Below are positions 1-7,845 of a DNA stretch of 64,000 bases, one piece after another; position 1 is the first letter of the stretch, and the number at the start of each line of letters is the position of its first letter. This stretch comes from Kineosporia corallincola (lineage in GTDB: Bacteria; Actinomycetota; Actinomycetes; Actinomycetales; Kineosporiaceae): assembly GCF_018499875.1 (NCBI RefSeq), contig NZ_JAHBAY010000013.1, positions 62,001 to 126,000 on the forward strand. Reading direction: 5' to 3'. Below the pieces are notes generated by a model. It worked only from the letters and a program-made list of their open reading frames with translations. It made no database searches and had not been told where the DNA came from. Both the position numbers and the translations under genes were made by a program.

Positions 1-94
1 GCTGCTCGGCGAGGGCCGGGCGGTGGTGGCGGCCACCCACGACCACGAGCTGGTCGAGGTGCTGGCCGCGTACGGATCGGTGGTGAAGCTGTGA
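1..94 (+). CDS. ABC transporter ATP-binding protein, C-terminal end (ECF/CbiO type), partial
   Basis: Only the last 30 residues are in the window, so the gene begins before position 1. The visible tail carries an A-T-H-D motif, which matches the H-loop of ABC ATPases, followed by a short C-terminal strand. The stop codon (92-94) overlaps the GTG start of the EcfT-like gene in a GTGA arrangement, so the two are translationally coupled. ECF-type importers use one or two such ATPases with a T component, and this placement supports that role. The vitamin or metal carried cannot be told because the substrate-binding S component is not visible. Confidence 0.75.
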   Translation, partial: LLGEGRAVVAATHDHELVEVLAAYGSVVKL

Positions 95-876
95 CCATGC
101 TCTTCGACGGGCTCGACATCCGCGAGGCATCGTCCGCCCCGGTGGCCCGGGCCAACCCGGCCGCGAAACTGGCGGTGGCAACGGTGATCTCGGTGGCGTT
201 GATCCTCACTGTCGACCCGGTGACCGCGGGGGTGGCCCTGGCCCTGGAGCTGGCAGCCCTGCCCTGGTGCGGTCTGTCCCCGCGGAACCTGTTGCGCAGC
301 AGCTGGATCATTCTGCTCGGGGCGGTCCCGGCCGGGCTGCTGACGCTGTTCTTCGGGGTGGACAGTGGAACGACGCTGCTGGGAATGGGTTTCGTCAGTG
401 TGACCCAGGGATCGCTCACCTCGGCGGTGGCGATCACCCTGCGCATCCTGGCGATCGGGCTGCCCGGCGTGGTGCTGCTGGCCACCACCGATCCCACCGA
501 CCTGGCCGACGCCCTGGCCCAGAACCTGCACCTGCCGCACCGTTTCGTTCTCTCCGCGCTGGCCTCGCTGCGTCTGGTCGGGCTGCTGGCCCAGGAGTGG
601 CAGACCCTGACCATGGCCCGCCGGGCCCGGGGCTTCGACCGCGGGCGCTACCTGCACCAGGTGTTCGCGCTGCTGGTGATCGCGATCCGGCGGGGAACCG
701 TGCTGGCCACCACGATGGAGGCGCGGGGGTTCGGGGTGGACGCCCCGCGCACCTGGGCCCGGCCCAGCCGGTTCAGCCGGTTCGACCTGCTGGTGGTGCT
801 GGGCGGGCTGGGGGTGGCCGTGGCGGCGACGGCGGCCGGTCTGCTGGCCGGCACCTGGAACCTGGTGCTGGCCTAG
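91..876 (+). CDS. ECF transporter transmembrane (T) component, EcfT/CbiQ family
   Basis: The 261-residue protein has several strongly hydrophobic helices (about residues 25-50, 65-90, 105-130 and 235-257). It also carries two cytoplasmic A-R-G motifs (about residues 193-197 in RRARGFD and 210-214 in EARGFG). Those paired A-R-G helices are the hallmark of EcfT/CbiQ, where they couple to the ATPases. GTG at 91 is used as the start because it overlaps the upstream stop; ATG at 97 is an alternative. It lies directly behind an ABC ATPase gene, as expected for an energy-coupling-factor importer of a vitamin or of cobalt/nickel. The substrate is unknown. Confidence 0.88.
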   Translation: MTMLFDGLDIREASSAPVARANPAAKLAVATVISVALILTVDPVTAGVALALELAALPWCGLSPRNLLRSSWIILLGAVPAGLLTLFFGVDSGTTLLGMGFVSVTQGSLTSAVAITLRILAIGLPGVVLLATTDPTDLADALAQNLHLPHRFVLSALASLRLVGLLAQEWQTLTMARRARGFDRGRYLHQVFALLVIAIRRGTVLATTMEARGFGVDAPRTWARPSRFSRFDLLVVLGGLGVAVAATAAGLLAGTWNLVLA

Positions 877-881
877 CCTTC

Positions 882-2138
882 CTAGGCGTAGTGGCAGTAC
901 CCGTCCACGTGGTTCTCGATCTCCGGGGCGAAGGTGTCGAGCATCGAGTTGACCAGCCGGGCCGTGCCGTCCGGGTGGGCGCAGGCGCCGCGCCCGGTGA
1001 CCAGGCCGGTGAGCTCCTGGATGCGTTCCACCAGGGTGGCCGACTCGCGGCGGGACCGGGCGCCGGGCAGGCGCATACAGGCGTTGGCCAAGGCGGGCAG
1101 GCCGTTGGTGCACGGCCCGCAGCGTTTGGCCCGCTGCTGCGCCAGGTAGTCGACGATCGAGGCGGTGTAGGTGAGCGGGCAGTCACCCGGCAGCATCGGC
1201 AGCAGCACCCCGGCCCCCAGCCGCGCGCCGAACCGGACCAGGTCTTTCGAGCTCAGCGTGCTGCCGGTGACCTGGTGCGGTGCCAGCCAGGTGCCGTGGT
1301 AGCCGCCGAGCAGCAGCGGCCGGGCCGGGTCGTAGCCGCAGAACTCCAGCAGCTCGGCCAGCGAGACCCCGTACGGTGCCTCCATCACCAGCCCACCCGG
1401 GCCGTCGGCCGAGATCGACAGCAGCCGGGTGCCGGGCTCGGCGGCGGTGCCCCAGCGGGAGTACTCCTCGGCACCCAGGGAGTTCACCGCCGCCAGATGG
1501 GCCAGCGTCTCGGCGTTGCACACCATGGTCGGCCGGCCCTTGAACCCGGAGATCGCCTCCGGGGTGCGGGCCGTCACCGGCAGGTTGTCGCGGCCGGACA
1601 GCATCTCCAGCACCGCGCGGGACTGCCCGCCGACGAAACCGCCGCTGGTGGTGTGCACCTCGAAGTCGATGGCCTTGCGCCCGCCCGGGCGCTCGTCGAT
1701 CGCCGCCCGCACCGCCCGCACCACGCCGGGCCGCTCACCCGGGGCGGAGATGTGCACGGTGTGCACGTCGAGGGCCTCGGCCAGCAACTGGGCACCGTCG
1801 AGCACCAGGTGCGGCGAGGTGAGCAGCAGACTGCTGTCTTTCGCGCTGGCCGGCTCACCCTCCGAGCAGTTGACCACCAGCTCACGTCTGCGCCCGGACT
1901 CGAACGCGGCCTGGAGCTTGCGGGCGAACGGGAACTCCGCCCCGCCGCGCCCGGTCAGGCCGATCTTCCAGCTCAGCTCGAGCAGCTGCTCGGCCGTCAT
2001 CCGCATCGGCTCGTCCCACAGCCGCCGGTGCGCGCGCAGGCCCGGGCCCTGGTCCTGCCCCACGGCGCGCAGCAGCATCGGGCCGTCGAGCACCGAGACC
2101 TCGCCGTGGAAGCCGGACTCCAGCACCGCGTGCGTCAT
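882..2138 (-). CDS. NuoF-like (51 kDa subunit) FMN/Fe-S electron transfer protein
   Basis: The 418-residue protein resembles the NADH-binding 51 kDa subunit of complex I. A Gly-rich stretch near residues 62-70 (LTGRGGAEFP) matches the FMN/NADH-binding Rossmann region, followed by VVNCSEGEP. The C-terminal CGPCTNG...CAHPDG cysteines match the SLBB/NuoF 4Fe-4S domain. It is the last gene of a four-gene minus-strand operon and its ATG overlaps the stop of the ferric-reductase-like gene. No other complex I subunits are nearby, so a stand-alone electron-input module feeding the neighbouring haem membrane protein is more likely than respiratory complex I. That role is inferred from context. Confidence 0.8.
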   Translation of the reverse strand: MTHAVLESGFHGEVSVLDGPMLLRAVGQDQGPGLRAHRRLWDEPMRMTAEQLLELSWKIGLTGRGGAEFPFARKLQAAFESGRRRELVVNCSEGEPASAKDSSLLLTSPHLVLDGAQLLAEALDVHTVHISAPGERPGVVRAVRAAIDERPGGRKAIDFEVHTTSGGFVGGQSRAVLEMLSGRDNLPVTARTPEAISGFKGRPTMVCNAETLAHLAAVNSLGAEEYSRWGTAAEPGTRLLSISADGPGGLVMEAPYGVSLAELLEFCGYDPARPLLLGGYHGTWLAPHQVTGSTLSSKDLVRFGARLGAGVLLPMLPGDCPLTYTASIVDYLAQQRAKRCGPCTNGLPALANACMRLPGARSRRESATLVERIQELTGLVTGRGACAHPDGTARLVNSMLDTFAPEIENHVDGYCHYA

Positions 2139-2740
2139 CGGGCCCGCCGTCCCGGTGAACTCTGCCGCCGGTCCATCCGGCGCTCGGTGCCGAGTGTGCC
2201 CAGCCGCACCGCCACGGCACCGGCCACCACACCCACACAGGCCACCGTGACGCCCATCGACCAGACCTCGCGGGAGTCGGTGCCGATGCCGAAGCCGTGC
2301 ACCAGCCCGGCCAGCCAGCCCAGGTAGGAGGTCAGGTGGATGGTGCGCCAGCTGCGGGAACCGAACCGGGTGCGGGACAGCCCGGTGATCACGGTGAGGA
2401 TGACGAAGTCAGTGGCCAGCGTGCCGAGACCGAGCCACAGCGGCTGGTACTCGCCGACGAACGGCACCACCATGTCGAACCAGCGGATGTTCACGAACTC
2501 GTCGATCACCGCCAGTGCGGCGTGCGCGATCAGCAGGGCCACGCACAGCAGCGAGATGTTGCGGTGCAGTCCCTGGGTGACGAACCGGGGCCAGAACACG
2601 GACGACGCGCGCACGGTGGACAGCACGCCGAGCGCCACCGAGGCGGTCATCAGCACGAGCAGGATGACGCCCGTGCCCCGGTTCAGGAACCAGAGCAGCC
2701 GATCGTCTTGAAAGGCCTCGGTGAGAAAGTCAAGGCTCAT
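2135..2740 (-). CDS. ferric reductase-like transmembrane protein
   Basis: This is a 201-residue integral membrane protein that starts at the ATG whose first base overlaps the ApbE stop. It has about six hydrophobic segments and histidines placed as in ferric-reductase/NOX-type b-haem helices (HRN near residue 55, AHAA near 68, IHL near 137 and VHGF near 149). It most likely carries electrons across the cytoplasmic membrane through two b haems. Its position between ApbE (flavinylation) and a NuoF-like protein (NAD(P)H-side electron input) suggests a small transmembrane redox chain. The final acceptor is not visible. Confidence 0.82.
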   Translation of the reverse strand: MSLDFLTEAFQDDRLLWFLNRGTGVILLVLMTASVALGVLSTVRASSVFWPRFVTQGLHRNISLLCVALLIAHAALAVIDEFVNIRWFDMVVPFVGEYQPLWLGLGTLATDFVILTVITGLSRTRFGSRSWRTIHLTSYLGWLAGLVHGFGIGTDSREVWSMGVTVACVGVVAGAVAVRLGTLGTERRMDRRQSSPGRRAR

Positions 2741-3738
2741 GGAACCTGTTCCGGTAGGGGCCATCCGGCCACCCGGCGGACGTTGCCGTCGGCGTCGACC
2801 AGCCGGGCGGCCACGTCTTCGTACTCCAGCCAGGCGATGGCGTCGCTGCCACGCACGATCGAGGACGTGCTGATCGCGTTCGCCTCCACGCAGGAGCAGC
2901 CGCACGCGGTGACCGTGCGGAAGGTCGCGTCGACCGGGCGGCCGGTGCGGGGATCGAGCAGATGATGCACGTCGCCATCGTTCCACCAGCGGCGGGCCAG
3001 TACCGACGAGGTGGCCAGGCCGCCCTCGGCGATCACCACCACCTCGGCACCGGGATCACCGACGTCTTGCGGCAGTTCGGTGATCGACACCCGCCACGGA
3101 TGGCTGCCCGGCGCGGTGCCGGGCAGCAGCCCGACCGCCACGTCACCGCCCAGGCTGATCACCAGGTCGGTGCCGGCCTCGGCGGGCACGACCTCGGCGA
3201 TCAGGTCGGCGGCGAACGCCTTTCCGGTCGCTCCCAGGTCGAGTGACACGTCGTCGGGCACCCGTACCGCACCCTGTGGGTCGATCTCGATCTCGCGCCA
3301 GGCGCCGGCGCGGGCCGGGCCCACCACGTGTGCCGGGTCGGCGGACACCAGCCCGGGCGCGACCGTGGAGTCGGTGGGCCGGCCCGCGGCCATCGACCGG
3401 CGCAGTTCGTCCAGGTCCCGGTCGTAACCCAGCGCGAGCAACTGGCGGCCCAGCGTCGGGTCGACCAGGCCGTCGGTCAGGTCGGCCGCCCACACCGCGG
3501 CCGAGACCGCCCGGCACAGCAGCGGAGACACCGGAACCCAGCTGCCCGCGGCCCGGTTGACCCGGGACAGGTCGGAGTCGGTGCGGAACCGGCTGGCCGC
3601 CATGTCCACCTCGGCCAGGATGCGCTCACAGGCGGCCCGGGCGGCGTCGAGCCGGGTGGCGTCGGCCACCACCAGTGCGGCGTAGCTGCCCAGGGCGCTC
3701 CAGCGGGCGGTGCCGTAGCGGACAGCGGTCGGGGTCAT
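2737..3738 (-). CDS. apbE: FAD:protein FMN transferase (ApbE family)
   Basis: ApbE enzymes move FMN from FAD onto a Thr/Ser of target redox proteins. Family landmarks are present: a DxxLSRxN motif near the N terminus, DPTLGRQL, LDLGATGKAFAADL (the conserved D-[LI]-G-x-x-GK box), SLGGD, and HHLLDPRTGRP near the C terminus. The ATG at 3738 is taken as the start. The open frame continues upstream to GTG 3810 through a 12-bp repeat array, but neither start has a convincing ribosome-binding site. There is no signal peptide, unlike lipoprotein ApbE. No FMN-binding-domain substrate protein is encoded beside it, which is odd for this operon type. Confidence 0.87.
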   Translation of the reverse strand: MTPTAVRYGTARWSALGSYAALVVADATRLDAARAACERILAEVDMAASRFRTDSDLSRVNRAAGSWVPVSPLLCRAVSAAVWAADLTDGLVDPTLGRQLLALGYDRDLDELRRSMAAGRPTDSTVAPGLVSADPAHVVGPARAGAWREIEIDPQGAVRVPDDVSLDLGATGKAFAADLIAEVVPAEAGTDLVISLGGDVAVGLLPGTAPGSHPWRVSITELPQDVGDPGAEVVVIAEGGLATSSVLARRWWNDGDVHHLLDPRTGRPVDATFRTVTACGCSCVEANAISTSSIVRGSDAIAWLEYEDVAARLVDADGNVRRVAGWPLPEQVP

Positions 3739-3744
3739 CGGGCC

Positions 3745-3804
3745 GTTGCCGGGCTGGTCGCCGGGCTGGTTGCCGGGCTGGTTGCCGGGCTGGTCGCCGG
3801 GCTG
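3745..3804. repeat. 12-bp tandem repeat array 1 (five units)
   Basis: Five contiguous 12-bp units read GTTGCCGGGCTG or GTCGCCGGGCTG on the plus strand. On the minus strand, in the apbE frame, they encode the tetrapeptide series DQPG/NQPG. The array lies immediately upstream of the preferred apbE ATG, so it is either an untranslated leader or a Pro/Gly-rich N-terminal linker if GTG 3810 is used. Confidence 0.9.
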
Positions 3805-3810
3805 GTCCAC

Positions 3811-3882
3811 GGCCCGCCCAACGGCCCGCCCAACGGCCCGCCCAACGGCCCGCCCAACGGCCCGCCCAACGGCCCGCCCAAC
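3811..3882. repeat. 12-bp tandem repeat array 2 (six perfect units)
   Basis: Six perfect copies of GGCCCGCCCAAC sit six bases after array 1 but have a different unit. The apbE frame stays open through the array (AVGR-type tetrapeptides) back to the TGA stop of the Thr-rich gene at 3916-3918. Perfect identity between units points to recent expansion or slippage. Confidence 0.92.
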
Positions 3883-3915
3883 GGCTCGGTCCTCGGCTCG
3901 GTCATCGGAGTCGGT

Positions 3916-4467
3916 TCAGGACCCGCTCGAGGGCACGGTGGCCTCGGTGGTGGTTGTGCTGGTGGTGGTCTCGGCGGCCGTGGTGGTCTCGGCCGTGGTG
4001 GTCTCTTCGTCGGCGGCCGTGGTGGTGCTCGTGCTGGTGGACGAACTCGGCTTGGGGGTGTTCGACGTCTTCTTGGTCTTGGTGGTGGCCGCCGTGGTGC
4101 CCGCGCCCTGCCCGGAGGCGGCCTCGCCGGTGCCGCCGCCGTTGCTCTTGCCGTTGTCGCCGTCGGCCGTGGTCTCAGCGGCCTGCCGCTTTTTCTTCTT
4201 CGGCTGGGGCGTGCCGGTCTGCTCAGGGGTGGGCGTGGCCGTCTGGGCGCCGGTCTGCTGCGTGGCGGTGGTGGTGGCGGCCTTCGCCGCGTCCTGCTCA
4301 CGGGTCTGGGAGGCGGCCAGGGCGGTGGTGCCACCGACGGCGACAAGGGTGATCGCGGTGACCGCACCGGTCAGGGTGCCGACCACACGCAGGCCGCGGT
4401 CGCGGTCGTCAGGGCTCACGGAACGCACCCGGACACTGTGCGCCCGGTCAGGTGAAGGGCCAGTCAT
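3916..4467 (-). CDS. Thr/Ala-rich membrane-anchored protein of unknown function
   Basis: This 183-residue protein has one hydrophobic segment (about residues 30-50, VVGTLTGAVTAITLVAVGGTTALAA split around it). A long low-complexity tail rich in Thr, Ala, Glu and Lys follows, with a KKKKR cluster near residue 93. The ATG at 4467 is preceded by GAGGG five bases upstream, a reasonable ribosome-binding site. It is the first gene of the redox operon. Similar operons often encode a secreted FMN-binding protein at this place, but I see no FMN-attachment motif of the S/T-G-A-T kind here. The function is unknown; an extracytoplasmic tether or linker is possible. Confidence 0.6.
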   Translation of the reverse strand: MTGPSPDRAHSVRVRSVSPDDRDRGLRVVGTLTGAVTAITLVAVGGTTALAASQTREQDAAKAATTTATQQTGAQTATPTPEQTGTPQPKKKKRQAAETTADGDNGKSNGGGTGEAASGQGAGTTAATTKTKKTSNTPKPSSSTSTSTTTAADEETTTAETTTAAETTTSTTTTEATVPSSGS

Positions 4468-4522
4468 TCAACCCTCAAATTCATCTCAACCGCCGGCGAA
4501 TCCCCAGGTGGCACAGCCAAAA

Positions 4523-4556
4523 TGATCACGGCCGGGTGTCAGCCCGGCCGTGATCA
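4523..4556. terminator. inverted repeat, likely terminator of the two-component operon
   Basis: A perfect 14-bp stem (TGATCACGGCCGGG and its complement) encloses a 6-base loop. It lies just past the 3' end of the minus-strand histidine kinase gene and upstream of the Thr-rich gene. There is no long T-tract, as is common in actinobacterial terminators. Confidence 0.7.
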
Positions 4557-4585
4557 GGTGTTGCTCTGCGTAGAACCTCGCCGGC

Positions 4586-5950
4586 TCAGGAACCGATGCC
4601 CGCCAGCTTGCGGATCCGTTGGCCCAGGCCGCCACCGGCCGAGTTGCGGCGCTGGCGCATGCGCTCGCGGGTGCGGGTCTCCGCCGGGCTCAGCACGACC
4701 TGCACCTTGGCCCCGCCCAGTCGCGAGCGGCCGAGCTCCAGCCGCCCGCCGGAGGCGATGGCCGCGCGCCGCACGATGTCGAGACCCAGGCCGGACGAGC
4801 CGGCGTTGCTGTGCCCCCGGGCCACCACGTCGGCGCCCGGCAGGCCGGGGCCGCCGTCCTGCACGGCGAGCACGATCTCGTGCGCGGCGTTGGTGTTCAC
4901 CGTGACCTCGAGCGGCACGCCCTCGTCGGTGTGCGCGAACACGTTGTCGATCAGCACGTCGACCACGTCGGTGAGTTCCACCGAGTCGATGCGCGCCCAG
5001 GTCGGCCGGCTCGGCAGCCAGGTGCGCAGCGACCGGCCCTGCTCGTCGGCCAGCGCCGACCAGAACGCCACCCGCTCGCCGACCAGCGCCGCCACGTCGC
5101 AGCGCGAGGTCACGTTCGCCTTGACCGGGCGCCGGGCGTCCTGAACCACCGCGCTGACCGTGCGTTCCAGGGTGGCCACGTGCTCCTCGATGCGCTGGGC
5201 CAGCTCCGGGTCGGTGATGCTCTCGACGTCCAGGCGCAGGGCGGTGACCGGGGTACGCAGCCGGTGCGACAGGTCGGCCACCGACTCCCGCTCCGAGATC
5301 AGCAGTTGCTCGATGCGGGCCGAGAGCCGGTTCAGCGCACCGGCCATGGCCGCCACCTCGGGCGGCCCGTGCTCCGGGCTGCGGATGTCCAGCCGGCCGT
5401 CGCGGATCGAGTCCGCGGCCGCGGCCAGGTCTTTGATCGGGTCGCTGAGCCTGCGGGCCAGGGTGTCGGCGGCGCCCACCGAGAGCGCGAGCAGCAGGGT
5501 GCCGAGCGCGCCGAGGATCCAGCTGGCCCGGCCCACCCCGCGGTGCAGCTCGGCCCCGCTGACCTCGGTGCGCACCACGTAGGCGCCCTCGGTGGTGAGG
5601 GCGGGCACGTAGACCACGGCGTGGCCGTCCTCGCGCACCGTGAAGGCCAGGCCGCCGGTGGCCTTCGCGACGTTGTCGTCGGCCGGCACCTGCGCGCCCA
5701 GGATGTCCTTGTCCGGCAGGTACACCGAGACCGTGCCGAGCGGGTCGTCCTCGGCGGCGTCGAGTTCCTTCTGCGCGCCGGCGGCACCGGAGTTGGCGGC
5801 GATCTGCACCAGGTTCGTCGCGTCGGCCGTGACGGTGGCCAGCGTGCGTTCCTCGGCTAGCGAGCGCAGCAGAAGGGTCAGCGGGATCAGGAAGGCGAGC
5901 ACCACCGCGGAGGTGGTCGCCGCCACCAGGAGGGTGAGGCGCCAGCGCAT
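4586..5950 (-). CDS. two-component sensor histidine kinase (HAMP, HisKA, HATPase)
   Basis: The protein has 454 residues. A first membrane helix is at about residues 7-29 and an extracytoplasmic sensor region at about 30-140. A second helix is at about 143-163, with a HAMP linker to about 215. The phosphoacceptor is in LSHRLRTP (His about 229) and the C-terminal ATPase carries DGGPGLPG and SSGLGLDIV G-boxes. It starts three bases after the stop of the OmpR-type response regulator gene, so the pair is one operon. The sensor region has no domain I recognise, so the signal is unknown. Confidence 0.93.
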   Translation of the reverse strand: MRWRLTLLVAATTSAVVLAFLIPLTLLLRSLAEERTLATVTADATNLVQIAANSGAAGAQKELDAAEDDPLGTVSVYLPDKDILGAQVPADDNVAKATGGLAFTVREDGHAVVYVPALTTEGAYVVRTEVSGAELHRGVGRASWILGALGTLLLALSVGAADTLARRLSDPIKDLAAAADSIRDGRLDIRSPEHGPPEVAAMAGALNRLSARIEQLLISERESVADLSHRLRTPVTALRLDVESITDPELAQRIEEHVATLERTVSAVVQDARRPVKANVTSRCDVAALVGERVAFWSALADEQGRSLRTWLPSRPTWARIDSVELTDVVDVLIDNVFAHTDEGVPLEVTVNTNAAHEIVLAVQDGGPGLPGADVVARGHSNAGSSGLGLDIVRRAAIASGGRLELGRSRLGGAKVQVVLSPAETRTRERMRQRRNSAGGGLGQRIRKLAGIGS

Positions 5951-5953
5951 GTT

Positions 5954-6640
5954 CTAGTCGGTTCCCGGGGCCACGAGTCGGATGCCCACGCCGCGGGTGC
6001 TGTGCAGGTAGCGGGGTTCCGCCGCGGACTCGCCGAGCTTGCGGCGCAGCCAGGACAGGTGCACGTCGATGGTGCGGTCGCCGCCGCCGTACGGCTGCTG
6101 CCACACCTCGGCGAGCAGCTCCCGCTTGCTGACCACCTCGCCGGCCCGCTGGGCCAGGGCGAGCAGCAGGTCGAACTCCTTGCGGGAGAGTTCCAGCGGG
6201 TCGCCGTCGAGCGTGGCCACGCGGGTGCGGGCGTCCAGCGCGAGACCGCCCACGGTGAGCGGGCCCTCGGTCTTCTGCGGCCCGCCGCGGCGCAGCACGG
6301 CGCGGATCCGGGCGTCCAGGTGGTCTGCGCCGAACGGCTTGGTGACGAAGTCGTCGGCCCCCGCGTCGAGCGCGCGCACCGCGTCGGTGTCTTCGTCGCG
6401 CGCCGTCACCACGATCACCGGAACCTCGCTGACGGCACGCAGCATCGTCAGCACCTGGATGCCGTCGACGTCCGGCAGACCGAGGTCGAGCAGGACTACG
6501 TCCGGCCGATCGTCGATCACCGATTGCAGGCCGGGGAGACCCCCCGGTTGCCATTGCACTGCGTGACCGCGATCGGTCAGAGCTCTGGAGAGGGCCGCGC
6601 GGATCCCCGCGTCGTCCTCAATGATCAGAATGACCGCCAC
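5954..6640 (-). CDS. OmpR/PhoB-family response regulator
   Basis: The 228-residue protein has a receiver domain with acidic residues EDD, phosphoacceptor Asp in VVLLDLGLPDVDG and the conserved KPF lysine. A C-terminal winged helix follows (RKEFDLLLALA ... DVHLSWLRRKLGE ... RGVGIRL). I chose the GTG at 6640 because the conserved receiver strand VILIIEDD begins right after it. Longer in-frame starts would add about 24 unconserved residues that also contain a palindrome. It is co-transcribed with the downstream histidine kinase and diverges from the gene at 6741. Confidence 0.92.
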   Translation of the reverse strand: MAVILIIEDDAGIRAALSRALTDRGHAVQWQPGGLPGLQSVIDDRPDVVLLDLGLPDVDGIQVLTMLRAVSEVPVIVVTARDEDTDAVRALDAGADDFVTKPFGADHLDARIRAVLRRGGPQKTEGPLTVGGLALDARTRVATLDGDPLELSRKEFDLLLALAQRAGEVVSKRELLAEVWQQPYGGGDRTIDVHLSWLRRKLGESAAEPRYLHSTRGVGIRLVAPGTD

Positions 6641-6672
6641 GTGCGCGACGGTACCGGCTGATGAGCGGTTCG

Positions 6673-6689
6673 GGACATTCTGAATGTCC
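6673..6689. promoter_or_regulatory. 17-bp perfect palindrome in the divergent promoter region
   Basis: GGACATTC-T-GAATGTCC is a perfect 8-1-8 inverted repeat. It lies between the divergent response regulator (GTG 6640) and the gene starting at 6741. It is a candidate operator; the binding protein is unknown. Confidence 0.5.
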
Positions 6690-6740
6690 GGATCTACACC
6701 CGCCTGGCTCAACGCTAGGGTGCCGGAGGAGGTGATTTGG

Positions 6741-7688
6741 GTGAAACGCCGGATCGTGGGAAGCGTACTGATCTGGCTGGTCGCGGTCGTGACGGTTGCC
6801 GTAATCGCCTCGATCGCGATCGCCGCGGCCGGCCGTCAGGTCACCTCCGAACTGGTCTCCACGGCGTCACCGATCGCAGTCCCGAACCCGGCGGCCCAGC
6901 CCGTCGTCACCGACGGTGGTCCCGGTGGATCGCCGGCCGGCACCGTCTCGCCGACCTCCGGCAAGGCCGGAGCGCACACCGCGGTGAACCGCGCGGTGGA
7001 TGCCGACGGTGGTCAGATCCAGGCTCGTTGTGCGGGGGAGCGGGTCAGCCTGGACGGTGGCTACGCCCGGCCCGACCGCGGCTGGCGGGCCGGCATCCGC
7101 ACGGCCCGGCCGGAACGTGTCGAGATCGTCTTCGCTCTCGGCTCGGAGCGGGCGGTGCTGGTCACGGCCGTGTGCCGGAACGGCGCACCGGAGTTCAGCC
7201 AGTCCTCGATCGACCCGCGCGACCCGATCCAGGCCGGTCCGCCACCCGGTCGGGGCAAAACGGGGGACGACGAGAACCGGCCGGATCCGGCTGTGACCGA
7301 AATCTCGTCGTCCGTCACCCCGTCGGCCGAGGCATCCGCCCCTCCGAGCCCGTCCTCCGCTCCCTCCCCCTCCCCCTCGACATCCGCCGGGGAGTCGTCC
7401 CCGGCCGGTCCGTCCCCGGCCGGTTCGCCCACGCCGTCGCGGACCAGGCCGGGCGGACCGGCCTCCGGGCGGACCGGGGGTGCGCCGGACGGGCTCGTCA
7501 CCGCTTCCCCCGAGACCGCTCCCGCCGGTGCCACGCCTGTCGTGGTCCGGCCCTCCGCCTCTCCCGGCGATCCGGCCTGTGTCGATTCCGGCTCCGCCGG
7601 TCCGGGTGCAGTGGCCGTGCCCGGCGCGGAGTCTGCCTGCGGGGGTGCGGGTTCCGCGGGGTCCGGCGCGCCATCTGTCGGCATGTAG
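6741..7688 (+). CDS. single-pass membrane protein with Pro/Ser-rich tail, unknown function
   Basis: The 315-residue protein starts at GTG 6741, eight bases after a strong GGAGGAGG site. One N-terminal membrane helix (about residues 5-30) is followed by a compact extracytoplasmic domain (about 90-165). That domain has two cysteines, in ARCAGE and AVCRNG, which could form a disulfide. The rest is a low-complexity Pro/Ser/Ala/Gly tail ending with two more cysteines. It diverges from the two-component operon and may be controlled by it through the palindrome between them. I do not recognise the family. Confidence 0.6.
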   Translation: MKRRIVGSVLIWLVAVVTVAVIASIAIAAAGRQVTSELVSTASPIAVPNPAAQPVVTDGGPGGSPAGTVSPTSGKAGAHTAVNRAVDADGGQIQARCAGERVSLDGGYARPDRGWRAGIRTARPERVEIVFALGSERAVLVTAVCRNGAPEFSQSSIDPRDPIQAGPPPGRGKTGDDENRPDPAVTEISSSVTPSAEASAPPSPSSAPSPSPSTSAGESSPAGPSPAGSPTPSRTRPGGPASGRTGGAPDGLVTASPETAPAGATPVVVRPSASPGDPACVDSGSAGPGAVAVPGAESACGGAGSAGSGAPSVGM

Positions 7689-7736
7689 GCCGAACAGGTT
7701 TTTTCCGGGGGCGGGAACAACCTCCGCGAGGTAAGA

Positions 7737-7757
7737 GTTGAGCCAGGCAGACTCAAG
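7737..7757. promoter_or_regulatory. HAIR operator (HspR-binding site) upstream of dnaK
   Basis: The left half GTTGAGC, a 7-base spacer, and the right half ACTCAAG match the HAIR consensus CTTGAGT-N7-ACTCAAG at 5 of 7 and 7 of 7 positions. It sits about 90 bases before the dnaK start. The cognate repressor HspR is encoded as the last gene of the same operon. Confidence 0.88.
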
Positions 7758-7845
7758 TTAGGTCAGTCCCGAATTGACTAGCCGCGGTGACTGCATCAAC
7801 CTGAGTGAGGGCCACTCAGCTCTTTACCGAAGGGAACCAAAGATC

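Noticed and set aside
882-2138. Respiratory complex I subunit NuoF
   Set aside because: The sequence is related, but no other nuo genes are present, and the operon context is ApbE and a ferric-reductase-like protein.
267-2327. 686-codon plus-strand open frame rich in Gly, Arg, Ala and Pro
   Set aside because: It runs antisense to the NuoF-like and ferric-reductase-like genes and out of frame with ecfT. Composition is typical of high-GC shadow frames and no domain is visible.
4554-6554. 666-codon minus-strand open frame across both two-component genes
   Set aside because: It is the wrong frame of the real histidine kinase and regulator. It has Arg/Gly-rich nonsense composition and no conserved motif.
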